Below are positions 16,849-24,443 of a DNA stretch of 64,000 nt, one piece after another; position 1 is the stretch's first letter; each line of letters opens with the position of its first letter. The stretch is from the NCBI GenBank assembly GCA_947571775.1, contig CANOZK010000005.1, forward strand, positions 124,001-188,000. The letters are read 5' to 3'. Source of the stretch: an uncultured Lachnospiraceae bacterium (GTDB taxonomy: Bacteria; Bacillota; Clostridia; Lachnospirales; Lachnospiraceae). The translations under genes were made by a program, and so were the position numbers. The notes beneath the pieces were generated by a model. The model was not told where the DNA came from, made no database searches, and saw only the letters and a program-made list of their open reading frames with translations.

Positions 16849-17715
16849 TTATCTCCCTTTTTTGCAGTTCTTTAGAGCCGCCTCTGCTACATGGCTCACC
16901 AATACCGATGTCGTCACGCCTCCCACGCCTCCGGGTACTGGAGTAATCGCACCCACAATGGGTTCTGCTTTTGCGTAGTCCACATCGCCGCAGAGCTTGC
17001 CCTCCTTATCTACATTGATTCCCACGTCAATCACGACCTGCCCCGGTGAGAAATACGTATCGTCTAGGATGCCCGCCCGCCCGACGGCTGCGATTACGAT
17101 ATCTGCCGCTCTTACCAAAGAGGCCATATCCTCGGTCTTTGTGTGGCAGATGGTCACAGTGGCATCTCTCCTCAGCAGCATCATGGCCACCGGCTTGCCC
17201 GTCACAAGGCTGCGCCCCACTACCACCGCTTTTTTTCCTTTACAATCAATTCCATAATAATCCAGAATTTCCATACACGCCTGCGGTGTACAGGGCGGAA
17301 ATCCTTCTGTTTTTCCGGTAAATACGCTGCTCATGGAGATATCGGTCATGCCGTCCACATCCTTGCTGGAAAGCAGGGCATTTTCTATCATGGCCTGATT
17401 TTGCTGCAAATGCTTTGGCAGCGGACGAAACAACAGCACCCCATGAATATGGTCCGCCCGGTTCATTTTTTCCACGGCAGCCAGCAATTCGTCCTGGGAA
17501 GCATCTGCCGGAAGAACCAGTTTCTCACATTCAATAGTAAGAAACTGACAGCAGTTGGTAATCCCCTTTTCATAAGATAAATCGCTTTTGTTCTCCCCTA
17601 CGCGGATGATGCCCAGGGTAGGTTTTATGCCTTTTTCATTCAGCTCTGCCGCCTTGGCGCGGGTTTTCTCGTTTAATGCCGCCGCCACTTCTTTTCCTGA
17701 TAATCGTTTTGCCAT
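16849..17715 (-). CDS. folD: Methylenetetrahydrofolate dehydrogenase (FolD family, variant active site)
   Basis: A 288-aa FolD homologue that converts methenyl-THF to methylene-THF with NAD(P)H. The Rossmann motif is VVVGRSLVTGKPVAMMLL and the C-terminal signature is PVPGGVGGVTTSVLVSH, a variant of PGGVGPMT. The catalytic lysine of bifunctional FolD (YxxxK) is missing: SYEKGITN places Ile52 there, and the glutamine of GILVQLPLP is Phe96 in GVLLFRPLP. The KDVDG aspartates remain. This favours a dehydrogenase that has lost cyclohydrolase activity, which FchA, 14 bp upstream, would supply. Both act in the methyl branch of acetogenesis. Confidence 0.92.
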   Translation of the reverse strand: MAKRLSGKEVAAALNEKTRAKAAELNEKGIKPTLGIIRVGENKSDLSYEKGITNCCQFLTIECEKLVLPADASQDELLAAVEKMNRADHIHGVLLFRPLPKHLQQNQAMIENALLSSKDVDGMTDISMSSVFTGKTEGFPPCTPQACMEILDYYGIDCKGKKAVVVGRSLVTGKPVAMMLLRRDATVTICHTKTEDMASLVRAADIVIAAVGRAGILDDTYFSPGQVVIDVGINVDKEGKLCGDVDYAKAEPIVGAITPVPGGVGGVTTSVLVSHVAEAALKNCKKGR

Positions 17716-17729
17716 AAATATCCCCCCTT

Positions 17730-18359
17730 TTACTTTAACCTGTCACGGACACTGTCAAAAACACTCTGCGCCAAAGGAAGATATTTCTGAAGCATCGCTT
17801 CTGCTTTGTGATTCAAAGTCTCCGCGCGCTCTCGATTCAGCATGGATCTGGTGTTGATAAACACATTCAGACTAGCGCCCTCAAGGGCCGCTTTGCAAAA
17901 AGCTACTCCCATACCCGCATCACTGATAACCAGATTCGATCCTTTTTCCGCACACTCCTGTAAAATCTCAATGGTTTCACAGCATTTTTCCATAATTTCC
18001 ATCGGAACAATGCAGGCTTCCTGCAATACCGATTCCATTACCCGATCTTTTTCTGCTTTCTGTTCTTCGGTCTCCCGCGGCATTCCGTAGGCTTTTGCCA
18101 GAGGTGCAAACACTTCCGCATCCCTCTCCAGCAGCCGCAGGAAATCCGCCTGTAAGCTATCGCACTTTCGCGTCAGTTCCCGCATTTCCTGATCCACATC
18201 GGCATATTCTTTTTTGCCCACAGTCAGATTTCCCACCATATTTCCCAGGGCTGTTCCCAAAGCTCCCGCCAAGGCAGAGGCCCCGCCTCCTCCCGGCACA
18301 GGCGCTTTTGATGCCAAGACTTCTATAAATTCTGCACAGGTTTTTGTCGAAAACTCCAT
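17730..18359 (-). CDS. fchA: Methenyltetrahydrofolate cyclohydrolase (FchA)
   Basis: A 209-aa member of the formiminotransferase-cyclodeaminase (FTCD_C) family, all-helical, with the glycine-rich APVPGGGGASALAGALGTALG near residues 19-39. In acetogens FchA interconverts formyl-THF and methenyl-THF. The ATG at 18359 is chosen because AAGGAGG lies 5 nt before it; seven codons upstream of it would lack a site. Placed next to a FolD lacking its cyclohydrolase residues, its role is likely to be essential here. Confidence 0.92.
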   Translation of the reverse strand: MEFSTKTCAEFIEVLASKAPVPGGGGASALAGALGTALGNMVGNLTVGKKEYADVDQEMRELTRKCDSLQADFLRLLERDAEVFAPLAKAYGMPRETEEQKAEKDRVMESVLQEACIVPMEIMEKCCETIEILQECAEKGSNLVISDAGMGVAFCKAALEGASLNVFINTRSMLNRERAETLNHKAEAMLQKYLPLAQSVFDSVRDRLK

Positions 18360-18404
18360 CTCGCCCTCCTTATTTTTCAAAAATTATGCCCGTCGTACAC
18401 GTGA

Positions 18405-18438
18405 TTTAAGGGACAGGCTTTTTTACCCGTCCCTCAAA
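18405..18438 (-). other. Intercistronic hairpin between DUF3786 gene and fchA
   Basis: Arms TTTAAGGGACAGG and CCCGTCCCTCAAA pair over 13 positions with G-U pairs, with a T/A-rich loop. It lies in the 87-bp gap inside the operon. There is no T-run after the stem in the operon's direction, so processing, mRNA stabilisation or partial attenuation fits better than full termination. Confidence 0.5.
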
Positions 18439-18446
18439 TGCTCCGT

Positions 18447-19115
18447 TTAGGAGCCTATACAGCCGTCCAGGGCCTTCATCATCCCGATACATACATCGCC
18501 GACCACAGTTCGATCCTCCGCCTCAAAAGCAACGGGAAAATTATCCGAAAATAGAATCTGCGAAGACGGCGGGAATTCATCGTCCCCTTCCCATAAGATA
18601 AAACGCACAAAATACTGGCCTGTGAGACAGACTTCATAGGAAATGTCTCCAAATTCCAGCTTCTTTCCGCCCATGTGCTCCATAACCAGACGGAAACGAT
18701 CGATTTTATTTCCAAAACCGTAGGCTAAACGGGTAATGCAGCGTCCGTTAAACTGCCTGTCATAGAGATCCCCCGAAGGCATTTCCCGGTAAGTGAAGAA
18801 TTCTCCGCCTGCAAGGGATGGCTCTCCATACAGCAGATAACGGATGGCAAGGATTTTGGCAGCTATCATTTCTTCTAACGGATAATAACCGATGCTGTCT
18901 TCCTTATGGGATACTTCAAATTCCGGCCATGTGATAAAATAAACGGTTCCCAGCAATTTCATCTCAAAAGTTTTTGCATCTGGATCGTATGGAAGCTGCG
19001 TCCGCTCTGTAATTTCCTGGGGATCGGCCTGCTTGTATTCCGCCAAGTAATGCTCCCAGGGCAGACGGTCTTTGTTGTCCTTTCCATATGGAAATTCTTT
19101 GCTAGTCTTTTCCAT
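18447..19115 (-). CDS. DUF3786 protein
   Basis: A 222-aa protein I assign to DUF3786, whose members are found near corrinoid and acetyl-CoA synthase genes; function unknown. Visible traits: no signal peptide or membrane segment, the WPEFEVSH and PLEEMIAAKILAIRYLLYG segments, a RFRLVMEHMGGKKLEFGDISYEV core and an acidic stretch WEGDDEFPPSSQILFSDN. There are no cysteine pairs for a cluster. Its position between acsV and fchA suggests work on the corrinoid protein or its reactivation, but this is context only. Confidence 0.75.
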   Translation of the reverse strand: MEKTSKEFPYGKDNKDRLPWEHYLAEYKQADPQEITERTQLPYDPDAKTFEMKLLGTVYFITWPEFEVSHKEDSIGYYPLEEMIAAKILAIRYLLYGEPSLAGGEFFTYREMPSGDLYDRQFNGRCITRLAYGFGNKIDRFRLVMEHMGGKKLEFGDISYEVCLTGQYFVRFILWEGDDEFPPSSQILFSDNFPVAFEAEDRTVVGDVCIGMMKALDGCIGS

Positions 19116-19140
19116 TTTTTCCTCCTATTATGCAGTTTTC

Positions 19141-21075
19141 TTAATGTTTTTCACTATCAACGGATGGAAACAGGGTAATATCCGTATGAGGCAGAAAGCA
19201 AGCTGCCACAAACTCATCCATATAAGAAGGCACTGTGCTCAATTCCAAATAAGTCATATTCTTTGCAACCTCATAAACTTTCCGCTCTGATTCCGTGGAA
19301 AGCAGCATCGCATAAGAACCAGAAAGCGAAGAATTTCCCACATAATGGAATCTATCCACATCAATATCGGGCAGCATTCCGATATATACCGCATTTTGCA
19401 TATTGATCCCGCTTCCGATGCCCCCGGCAACGTACACGTTTTCAATCATAGAAACGTCAAAGTCCAAAGATGCAAGCATGGTACGGATGGCTGAAAAAAT
19501 GGCTCCTTTTGCACGGATAAAGTTGTCGATATCCACCTCTGTGATTTCCACATCTTTTACCGATCCGGCATCTTCTTCAAAGGCCAGCACATAACTTCCC
19601 ATCCCATATTGATCGTGCTTGATGCGTTTCCCTTCCCGGATAAATTTACCCTTTGGATCGATGATATCTGCTCGGTACAGTTCGGAGATCACATCGATAA
19701 TTCCAGAACCACACAGACCAACCGGCTTCGTCCCTTCATCGCCGATAATCTTGCAAGTCGGCTCCATGGTTTCTTTATCAATGGTACATGCCTCAATCGC
19801 GCCGTCAGTGGCCCGCATTCCGCAGCTGATATCGCCGCCCTCAAAGGCCGGACCTGCCGAACATGCACAGCTCATCAGGAAATCTGAATTTCCAAATACC
19901 AATTCTCCGTTGGTTCCCAGATCGATAAACAGAGAAAATTCTGGTTTGTTCCAAATCATGCTGACAAACGTTCCGGCTGTAATGTCGCCGCCTACATAAC
20001 TGCCGATGTTCGGTGCCACAATGATATGCGCATCTGGATTGATGTCAATGTCAAGATCTCCTGCAAACAGGGAATTGGTCTTGAAGAATGCAGGAATATA
20101 AGGCTCCATACGCAGAGGATTCGCATTGATTCCCGCAAACAAATGGTTCATGGTACTGTTGCCGCCTACACACATACGGTAAACTTGATTTTTTGGCAAA
20201 TGGATACTCTGACACATTTGCTGAACCAGGGGATTGATAGTCTCCTGTATCACGGCATCCTGAAGGCGTTTTTTCCCGCCTGGTTTTGTGGATTCGATGA
20301 TCCGGTTGATTACGTCTGCCCCATAGCGGATCTGTCCATTCCCCGCCGATGCTTTTGCCAGGATCTCTCCATTCTCCATATTGATAATCAATGCAGAAAC
20401 CGTTGTTGTCCCAATATCAATTGCAAGACCTGCGATGACCACATCTTGATCTTTCGGGAAAATATCGTATACGAATACATCGTTGGGCGTTGTGCGCAAT
20501 ACACATTTTACCGTAAAATCACTGGCCCTGAGTACGTCTGGCATTTTCAACAGAACAGAATAGGGGAATCTTATCGTTTCCAGATTTAAATACTTCCTCA
20601 ATGCACGGGCAAGCCGCTCATTATCCGGCATTGTATCATCCAATGTCGGCGGATTCATAGTCACCTCTACCACATCCAAGCTGTTGCTCAGTGCTATCCC
20701 CGCCAATTCGATGCTTTCCTTTGTCCGCTCAAAAATCTGAATCTCATCCTTAGAGCTCAGATCCGCTACTTTCATCCGGCTCTTAAACGCAGACGCAATA
20801 TCCGGCACCAAAATCTCCACATCGCTCAAAGGTTCGCTGATACACGCTAACCTCCAGCCCATTTCGTATTCTTCGTCCTCGATATGACGAGTCTTCTTTG
20901 ATTCGAGCTGCCCGTTCAGCAGTTTTACTTTACATTTTCCGCAGGAAGCATTACCAGAACAAGGCGCATCAATTGTCACATTAGACTTCCGGGCTAATTC
21001 CAGAAGACTCTCACCTTCTGTTGCATAGTTTTCCACCTGACTACCATCTTCAAATTTAAATGTCACCTTATACAT
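19141..21075 (-). CDS. acsV: Corrinoid protein reductive activator (RACo/AcsV)
   Basis: A 644-aa protein with an N-terminal plant-type [2Fe-2S] ferredoxin domain (C39, C45, C48, C78), a linker, and a C-terminal ASKHA-like ATPase region of the DUF4445 family (GLAIDIGTTTVSALI, FIDLGTNGELVFG, AGGIGSGINM). RACo uses ATP to reduce inactive Co(II) corrinoid back to Co(I) on the AcsCD protein. Length and layout are typical. It is separated from acsE by 162 bp containing a perfect terminator-like stem, so its expression is probably lower than that of acsABCDE, in line with a catalytic repair role. Confidence 0.93.
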   Translation of the reverse strand: MYKVTFKFEDGSQVENYATEGESLLELARKSNVTIDAPCSGNASCGKCKVKLLNGQLESKKTRHIEDEEYEMGWRLACISEPLSDVEILVPDIASAFKSRMKVADLSSKDEIQIFERTKESIELAGIALSNSLDVVEVTMNPPTLDDTMPDNERLARALRKYLNLETIRFPYSVLLKMPDVLRASDFTVKCVLRTTPNDVFVYDIFPKDQDVVIAGLAIDIGTTTVSALIINMENGEILAKASAGNGQIRYGADVINRIIESTKPGGKKRLQDAVIQETINPLVQQMCQSIHLPKNQVYRMCVGGNSTMNHLFAGINANPLRMEPYIPAFFKTNSLFAGDLDIDINPDAHIIVAPNIGSYVGGDITAGTFVSMIWNKPEFSLFIDLGTNGELVFGNSDFLMSCACSAGPAFEGGDISCGMRATDGAIEACTIDKETMEPTCKIIGDEGTKPVGLCGSGIIDVISELYRADIIDPKGKFIREGKRIKHDQYGMGSYVLAFEEDAGSVKDVEITEVDIDNFIRAKGAIFSAIRTMLASLDFDVSMIENVYVAGGIGSGINMQNAVYIGMLPDIDVDRFHYVGNSSLSGSYAMLLSTESERKVYEVAKNMTYLELSTVPSYMDEFVAACFLPHTDITLFPSVDSEKH

Positions 21076-21144
21076 AGATGAAATCTCCTTTATCCTCTTG
21101 AATCCGGAAACCGCCGCCTACTCAATTTCCGCTTCTGTTTTATT

Positions 21145-21183
21145 AAAAAAGGTGGAGGAAATAGGGGCTAATCCACCTTTTTT
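21145..21183 (-). terminator. Strong bidirectional hairpin between acsE and acsV
   Basis: A perfect 12-bp stem, AAAAAAGGTGGA (21145-21156) and TCCACCTTTTTT (21172-21183), with a 15-nt loop and a T-tract on either strand. On the operon strand it would terminate most transcripts after acsE and leave acsV, DUF3786, fchA and folD to readthrough; I see no clear promoter between it and acsV. Confidence 0.75.
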
Positions 21184-21237
21184 CTCCACCTCTTAGAAAA
21201 TTATCACACAGCTATACAGCTATGCAGGCAATCCATA

Positions 21238-22023
21238 TTAAAGTTCCAGATAAGAATCTGCATACATTGTATTATTTAACAGCATATCACAAGTCTTAAC
21301 TGTTTCCATCAGCTTGCGGTCACATGGATTGGCAATGATAGATGACAGACCATTAGCCATACACATAGCGAGCATGAAAGAATCCACGATTGGACGGATT
21401 TCTTTTGGCATACCGTTGGAAATATTGGACAGACCACCTGTTGTGATCAGACCCATTTCGTTCATCATGCGTGTAGCGTTCATGATGTGCTGAGCCTGTT
21501 CCTGCATTCCTTTTGCAACTAAGAATAACGGATCAAACCACAGATCTTCTGCTTCCATACCCAGTGTCAAACCATGCTCTAACATCTGCTGGCAGAATAC
21601 CATACGTTCGTCAGCATCTGCAGGAACAGCGCCTGCTGAACACAGAGCGAATACGATTGCATCATTGTGAGCAGCCAGGTCAATGTAGCTAAGTCTATCA
21701 CCTGCGTCTGCAGAGTTGATGATTGGTTTGCCTTTGTCCCTGTTGTATACAGAGATACCAGCTTCGATAGCAGCTTTATTAGCTGTATCCAGTGCCAGAG
21801 GAATGTTATCGAAATTCTCCTGGATTAACTTAACGCCCCATTTCATCAGATCTTCGCCATCGTTTTCAGCAGGTCCAATGTTCAGGTCGATGTAAGTAGC
21901 GCCAGCTTCGATCTGCTCTTTCGCTCTTTTCAAAATTGGTTCTGGATCTCTTTTCTCGAAAGCTTCGCGAATAACGGGAGAAATACAATGAATCCTCTCA
22001 CCAACTACGATAAATTTTGCCAT
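21238..22023 (-). CDS. acsE: Methyl-THF:corrinoid/iron-sulfur protein methyltransferase
   Basis: A 261-aa TIM-barrel pterin-binding methyltransferase that passes the methyl group of methyl-THF to the cobalt of the AcsCD protein. Motifs: GERIHCISP at the N-terminus, YIDLNIGPAENDGEDLM, the ALDTANKAAIEAG strand and ITTGGLSNISNGMP. Length equals the characterised acetogen enzymes (~262 aa). It lies 35 bp after acsC and closes the highly expressed part of the operon, just before the hairpin at 21145. Confidence 0.96.
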   Translation of the reverse strand: MAKFIVVGERIHCISPVIREAFEKRDPEPILKRAKEQIEAGATYIDLNIGPAENDGEDLMKWGVKLIQENFDNIPLALDTANKAAIEAGISVYNRDKGKPIINSADAGDRLSYIDLAAHNDAIVFALCSAGAVPADADERMVFCQQMLEHGLTLGMEAEDLWFDPLFLVAKGMQEQAQHIMNATRMMNEMGLITTGGLSNISNGMPKEIRPIVDSFMLAMCMANGLSSIIANPCDRKLMETVKTCDMLLNNTMYADSYLEL

Positions 22024-22058
22024 ATTCGTTCTCCTTTTCTTTGTATAAAAATTAAAAA

Positions 22059-23402
22059 TTATTTAAATTCTTTCATGAATTTCACAAGCTGAACGGCTTC
22101 ATCTGGAGCTACGATGATTTCCCAGCCTGGAAGTTTAGCTTCCAAATCACCCTTCAGTACAGCAACTTTTCCGGGGATTACCAGCTTACGGCATTTGATC
22201 TTATCTTCAACGTTTTCCTGAACAAACTTAGCGATTGTTCCAGAGGACAATTTACCAGCAGCCCATGCAGTCAAAACGGACATACCAGCAGCATCGCTGA
22301 TTAACAGGTTACAAGGTACGCCGGATCTCTCCAACTCGCCAGATACAACGAAATAGGTAAGAGCAAAGTCTACGGTTGTCAGGCACAGAGAATTTTCGTC
22401 TCCGCCGTTGATCGGGTAGATACCTGGCTCTACGGTCATTGGTTTCTGTGGATCGGTAAATACGTTCTGACGCAGGCCGTACAGTGGCAGAGCTACATCA
22501 TAACTCATCTGATCCAAAACTACGATAGAACCATATTTCATGGTAAACAGAGAAACCAGGGCTTCCTGCATATATTTGTCATCTTTTGCGATCTTGCTCA
22601 GGTTAACGATAGAAGGATAACCAAATGTACGATCTTCATTCTTGATAGCTGCACGTCTTACCTGTACAGTATTTGCGAATGTAGTCTTAACGTCAGCACC
22701 AGTTGTATCAAGCACCAGGTTCTTGTTGCCCAGGCCTTCCAGTTTTGCAACGGTGTCATACAGTTCGTTTAAGTCAGCTCCGCTAACGCCCAATACAACG
22801 CCAGCGTCTGTTGCCAGTTTGCTCATAGCTTCTGCATTTGCAGCGTTTGCGCCATTTAAGATTGGCTTGCCGTCTTTGCAGATATCCAGAGCAGCTTTTG
22901 CAACTGCTTCATCTGTACATCCCAATACCAGAACTCTGCCTGTTGCAGCAGCTTTCTTTACGATATCCAGATACTTGTCCTGTGCATCGCCTTCATGATA
23001 GTTTACATAAACCATCTCAACATACATCTGCTCGCCGATACGCTCGTAGTCAACTTTCTTCATTGCTTCGAGTTTTGCGTCGATGTCAGCATCGTCCATG
23101 CATGAGCAAAGGCTGATTGCATATCTTGTACGGCTAACAAATGTTTTGTCATGTCTGTAAAGTACAGTTTCTCCGCCCAATGTGTATTCTTTGTCGCCAG
23201 CGCCAACTTTGATTGTCTTCATTGGAGGAGCTGTTGCTTCAGCCAATGTAGCCAGAGCTTCTTCTGACATATGTGGGCAAGCTGAGATCTCCGCTGCACC
23301 CTGAGCAACTTTCATAGAGAAAGCCATACAGGTTGGAGATCCACATTCCTTACAGTTTGTTTTTGGTGTCATTTTAAAGATTTGAATACCATTCAGTGCC
23401 AT
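22059..23402 (-). CDS. acsC: Corrinoid/iron-sulfur protein large subunit
   Basis: A 447-aa subunit carrying the low-potential [4Fe-4S] cluster (C17, C20, C25, C42) at its N-terminus, then a TIM barrel and a C-terminal cobalamin-binding domain. With AcsD it holds the corrinoid that accepts methyl groups from AcsE and donates them to AcsB. No part is missing. It is 27 bp downstream of acsD. Codon use is more uniform and AT-leaning at third positions than in flanking housekeeping genes, as expected of an abundant enzyme. Confidence 0.96.
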   Translation of the reverse strand: MALNGIQIFKMTPKTNCKECGSPTCMAFSMKVAQGAAEISACPHMSEEALATLAEATAPPMKTIKVGAGDKEYTLGGETVLYRHDKTFVSRTRYAISLCSCMDDADIDAKLEAMKKVDYERIGEQMYVEMVYVNYHEGDAQDKYLDIVKKAAATGRVLVLGCTDEAVAKAALDICKDGKPILNGANAANAEAMSKLATDAGVVLGVSGADLNELYDTVAKLEGLGNKNLVLDTTGADVKTTFANTVQVRRAAIKNEDRTFGYPSIVNLSKIAKDDKYMQEALVSLFTMKYGSIVVLDQMSYDVALPLYGLRQNVFTDPQKPMTVEPGIYPINGGDENSLCLTTVDFALTYFVVSGELERSGVPCNLLISDAAGMSVLTAWAAGKLSSGTIAKFVQENVEDKIKCRKLVIPGKVAVLKGDLEAKLPGWEIIVAPDEAVQLVKFMKEFK

Positions 23403-23429
23403 TCTTCCTAATCCTCCTGTTTTTTTCTA

Positions 23430-24371
23430 TTACACTAATTCTTTGATCATTTTAGCGATTGTTGCAACAGACTGAGGATGTTTCAGGATTACTGCATGGG
23501 ATCCAGAAACCAAATCAGCTGCAGCCCCCATAATTTCCATACCAATTCCTCTTTCTTCTGCTGGTCCCCATTCCGGCATATCCTCTTCGGAAGCCATAGA
23601 CTCTTTTACGCTCCATGCATCCACAGATACAGGTGTAATGATAGGCATCTGCAGTGTATCGTCATTCTGGCTCAGTGCAGCGTTTCTGATACGGTCCATT
23701 GTAGATACTACATATTCATAACCATATCCAACTGCAGCATTACCGATGTTCATAACGATTTTTTCAGGATTTACACCCAACTTTGTAGTGATAACGTTCA
23801 ACTGTTTTGCCAAGTTGATATCTACGGCAGACTCTGCACCTACGTTCAGGCCATAAGCCAAACCAGCAGACGCGCCTACTGTTTTGTAGTTTTCTTCTTT
23901 TGCAGACATAATCAGAGCGTTTGTGCCCTGGCATGCTTCAGAAACTTTTGTGAGCAGTTCGTTGTCTTTTTCAACATTTCCGCTGCCTTCCACTACCAGA
24001 GGGTAATCTCCGAGAGCAGCTACAACTTCTTTAACGATAGCTACCAGATCTTCCGTAGGTTTGTCCTCACCGTTGGGATCTCCGCCTTTTAAGGAAAGAA
24101 CTACGAAATCTGCGCCTTCCATTTCAGATGCTTTCTTTGCCATATCGGCAACAGAACCGCATCCTTCATAGTAAGCCTTTACTCCAGGAATATCCTCAAC
24201 GCCAAGATCCGTGATTTCTACGCCTACCTTTGGCGCGTTGTCAATAGGGCCGTCAAAAGTATACAAAGGAAGTACGCTCTCCCCGCCCAGTGCAATAGCT
24301 TTGTCGCCATTGCCAATGGTTACAGTGTTAATTTTTGCAGCAAATTTTTCTGGTTTTTGATTAAACGGCAT
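23430..24371 (-). CDS. acsD: Corrinoid/iron-sulfur protein small subunit
   Basis: A 313-aa TIM-barrel subunit of the corrinoid/iron-sulfur protein. The start MPFNQKPEKF, the GGESVLPLYTFDG segment and NIGNAAVGYGYEYVVSTMDR are characteristic. It carries no cysteine cluster of its own and contributes to cobalamin binding at the subunit interface. The ATG at 24371 follows AAGGAGG. It is separated from acsB by 72 bp that contain a GC-rich hairpin (24409-24435). Confidence 0.96.
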   Translation of the reverse strand: MPFNQKPEKFAAKINTVTIGNGDKAIALGGESVLPLYTFDGPIDNAPKVGVEITDLGVEDIPGVKAYYEGCGSVADMAKKASEMEGADFVVLSLKGGDPNGEDKPTEDLVAIVKEVVAALGDYPLVVEGSGNVEKDNELLTKVSEACQGTNALIMSAKEENYKTVGASAGLAYGLNVGAESAVDINLAKQLNVITTKLGVNPEKIVMNIGNAAVGYGYEYVVSTMDRIRNAALSQNDDTLQMPIITPVSVDAWSVKESMASEEDMPEWGPAEERGIGMEIMGAAADLVSGSHAVILKHPQSVATIAKMIKELV

Positions 24372-24408
24372 TATTCATTAGCCTCCTTATAAAAATTTTC
24401 TATCGATA

Positions 24409-24435
24409 GCCTGCCTGCCCAAAGGCAGGTCAGGC
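24409..24435 (-). other. Hairpin between acsB and acsD
   Basis: GCCTGCCTGCCC and GGCAGGTCAGGC pair around an AAA loop, next to the palindrome CTATCGATAG (24400-24409). No T-run follows on the operon strand, so it is likely to stabilise or separate the upstream acsB message rather than terminate fully. Confidence 0.55.
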
Positions 24436-24443
24436 AAAATCGC

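Noticed and set aside
21145-21183. The acsE-acsV stem as the end of the operon
   Set aside because: acsV and the genes after it belong to the same pathway and I find no clear promoter after the stem, so partial readthrough is more likely than a full stop.
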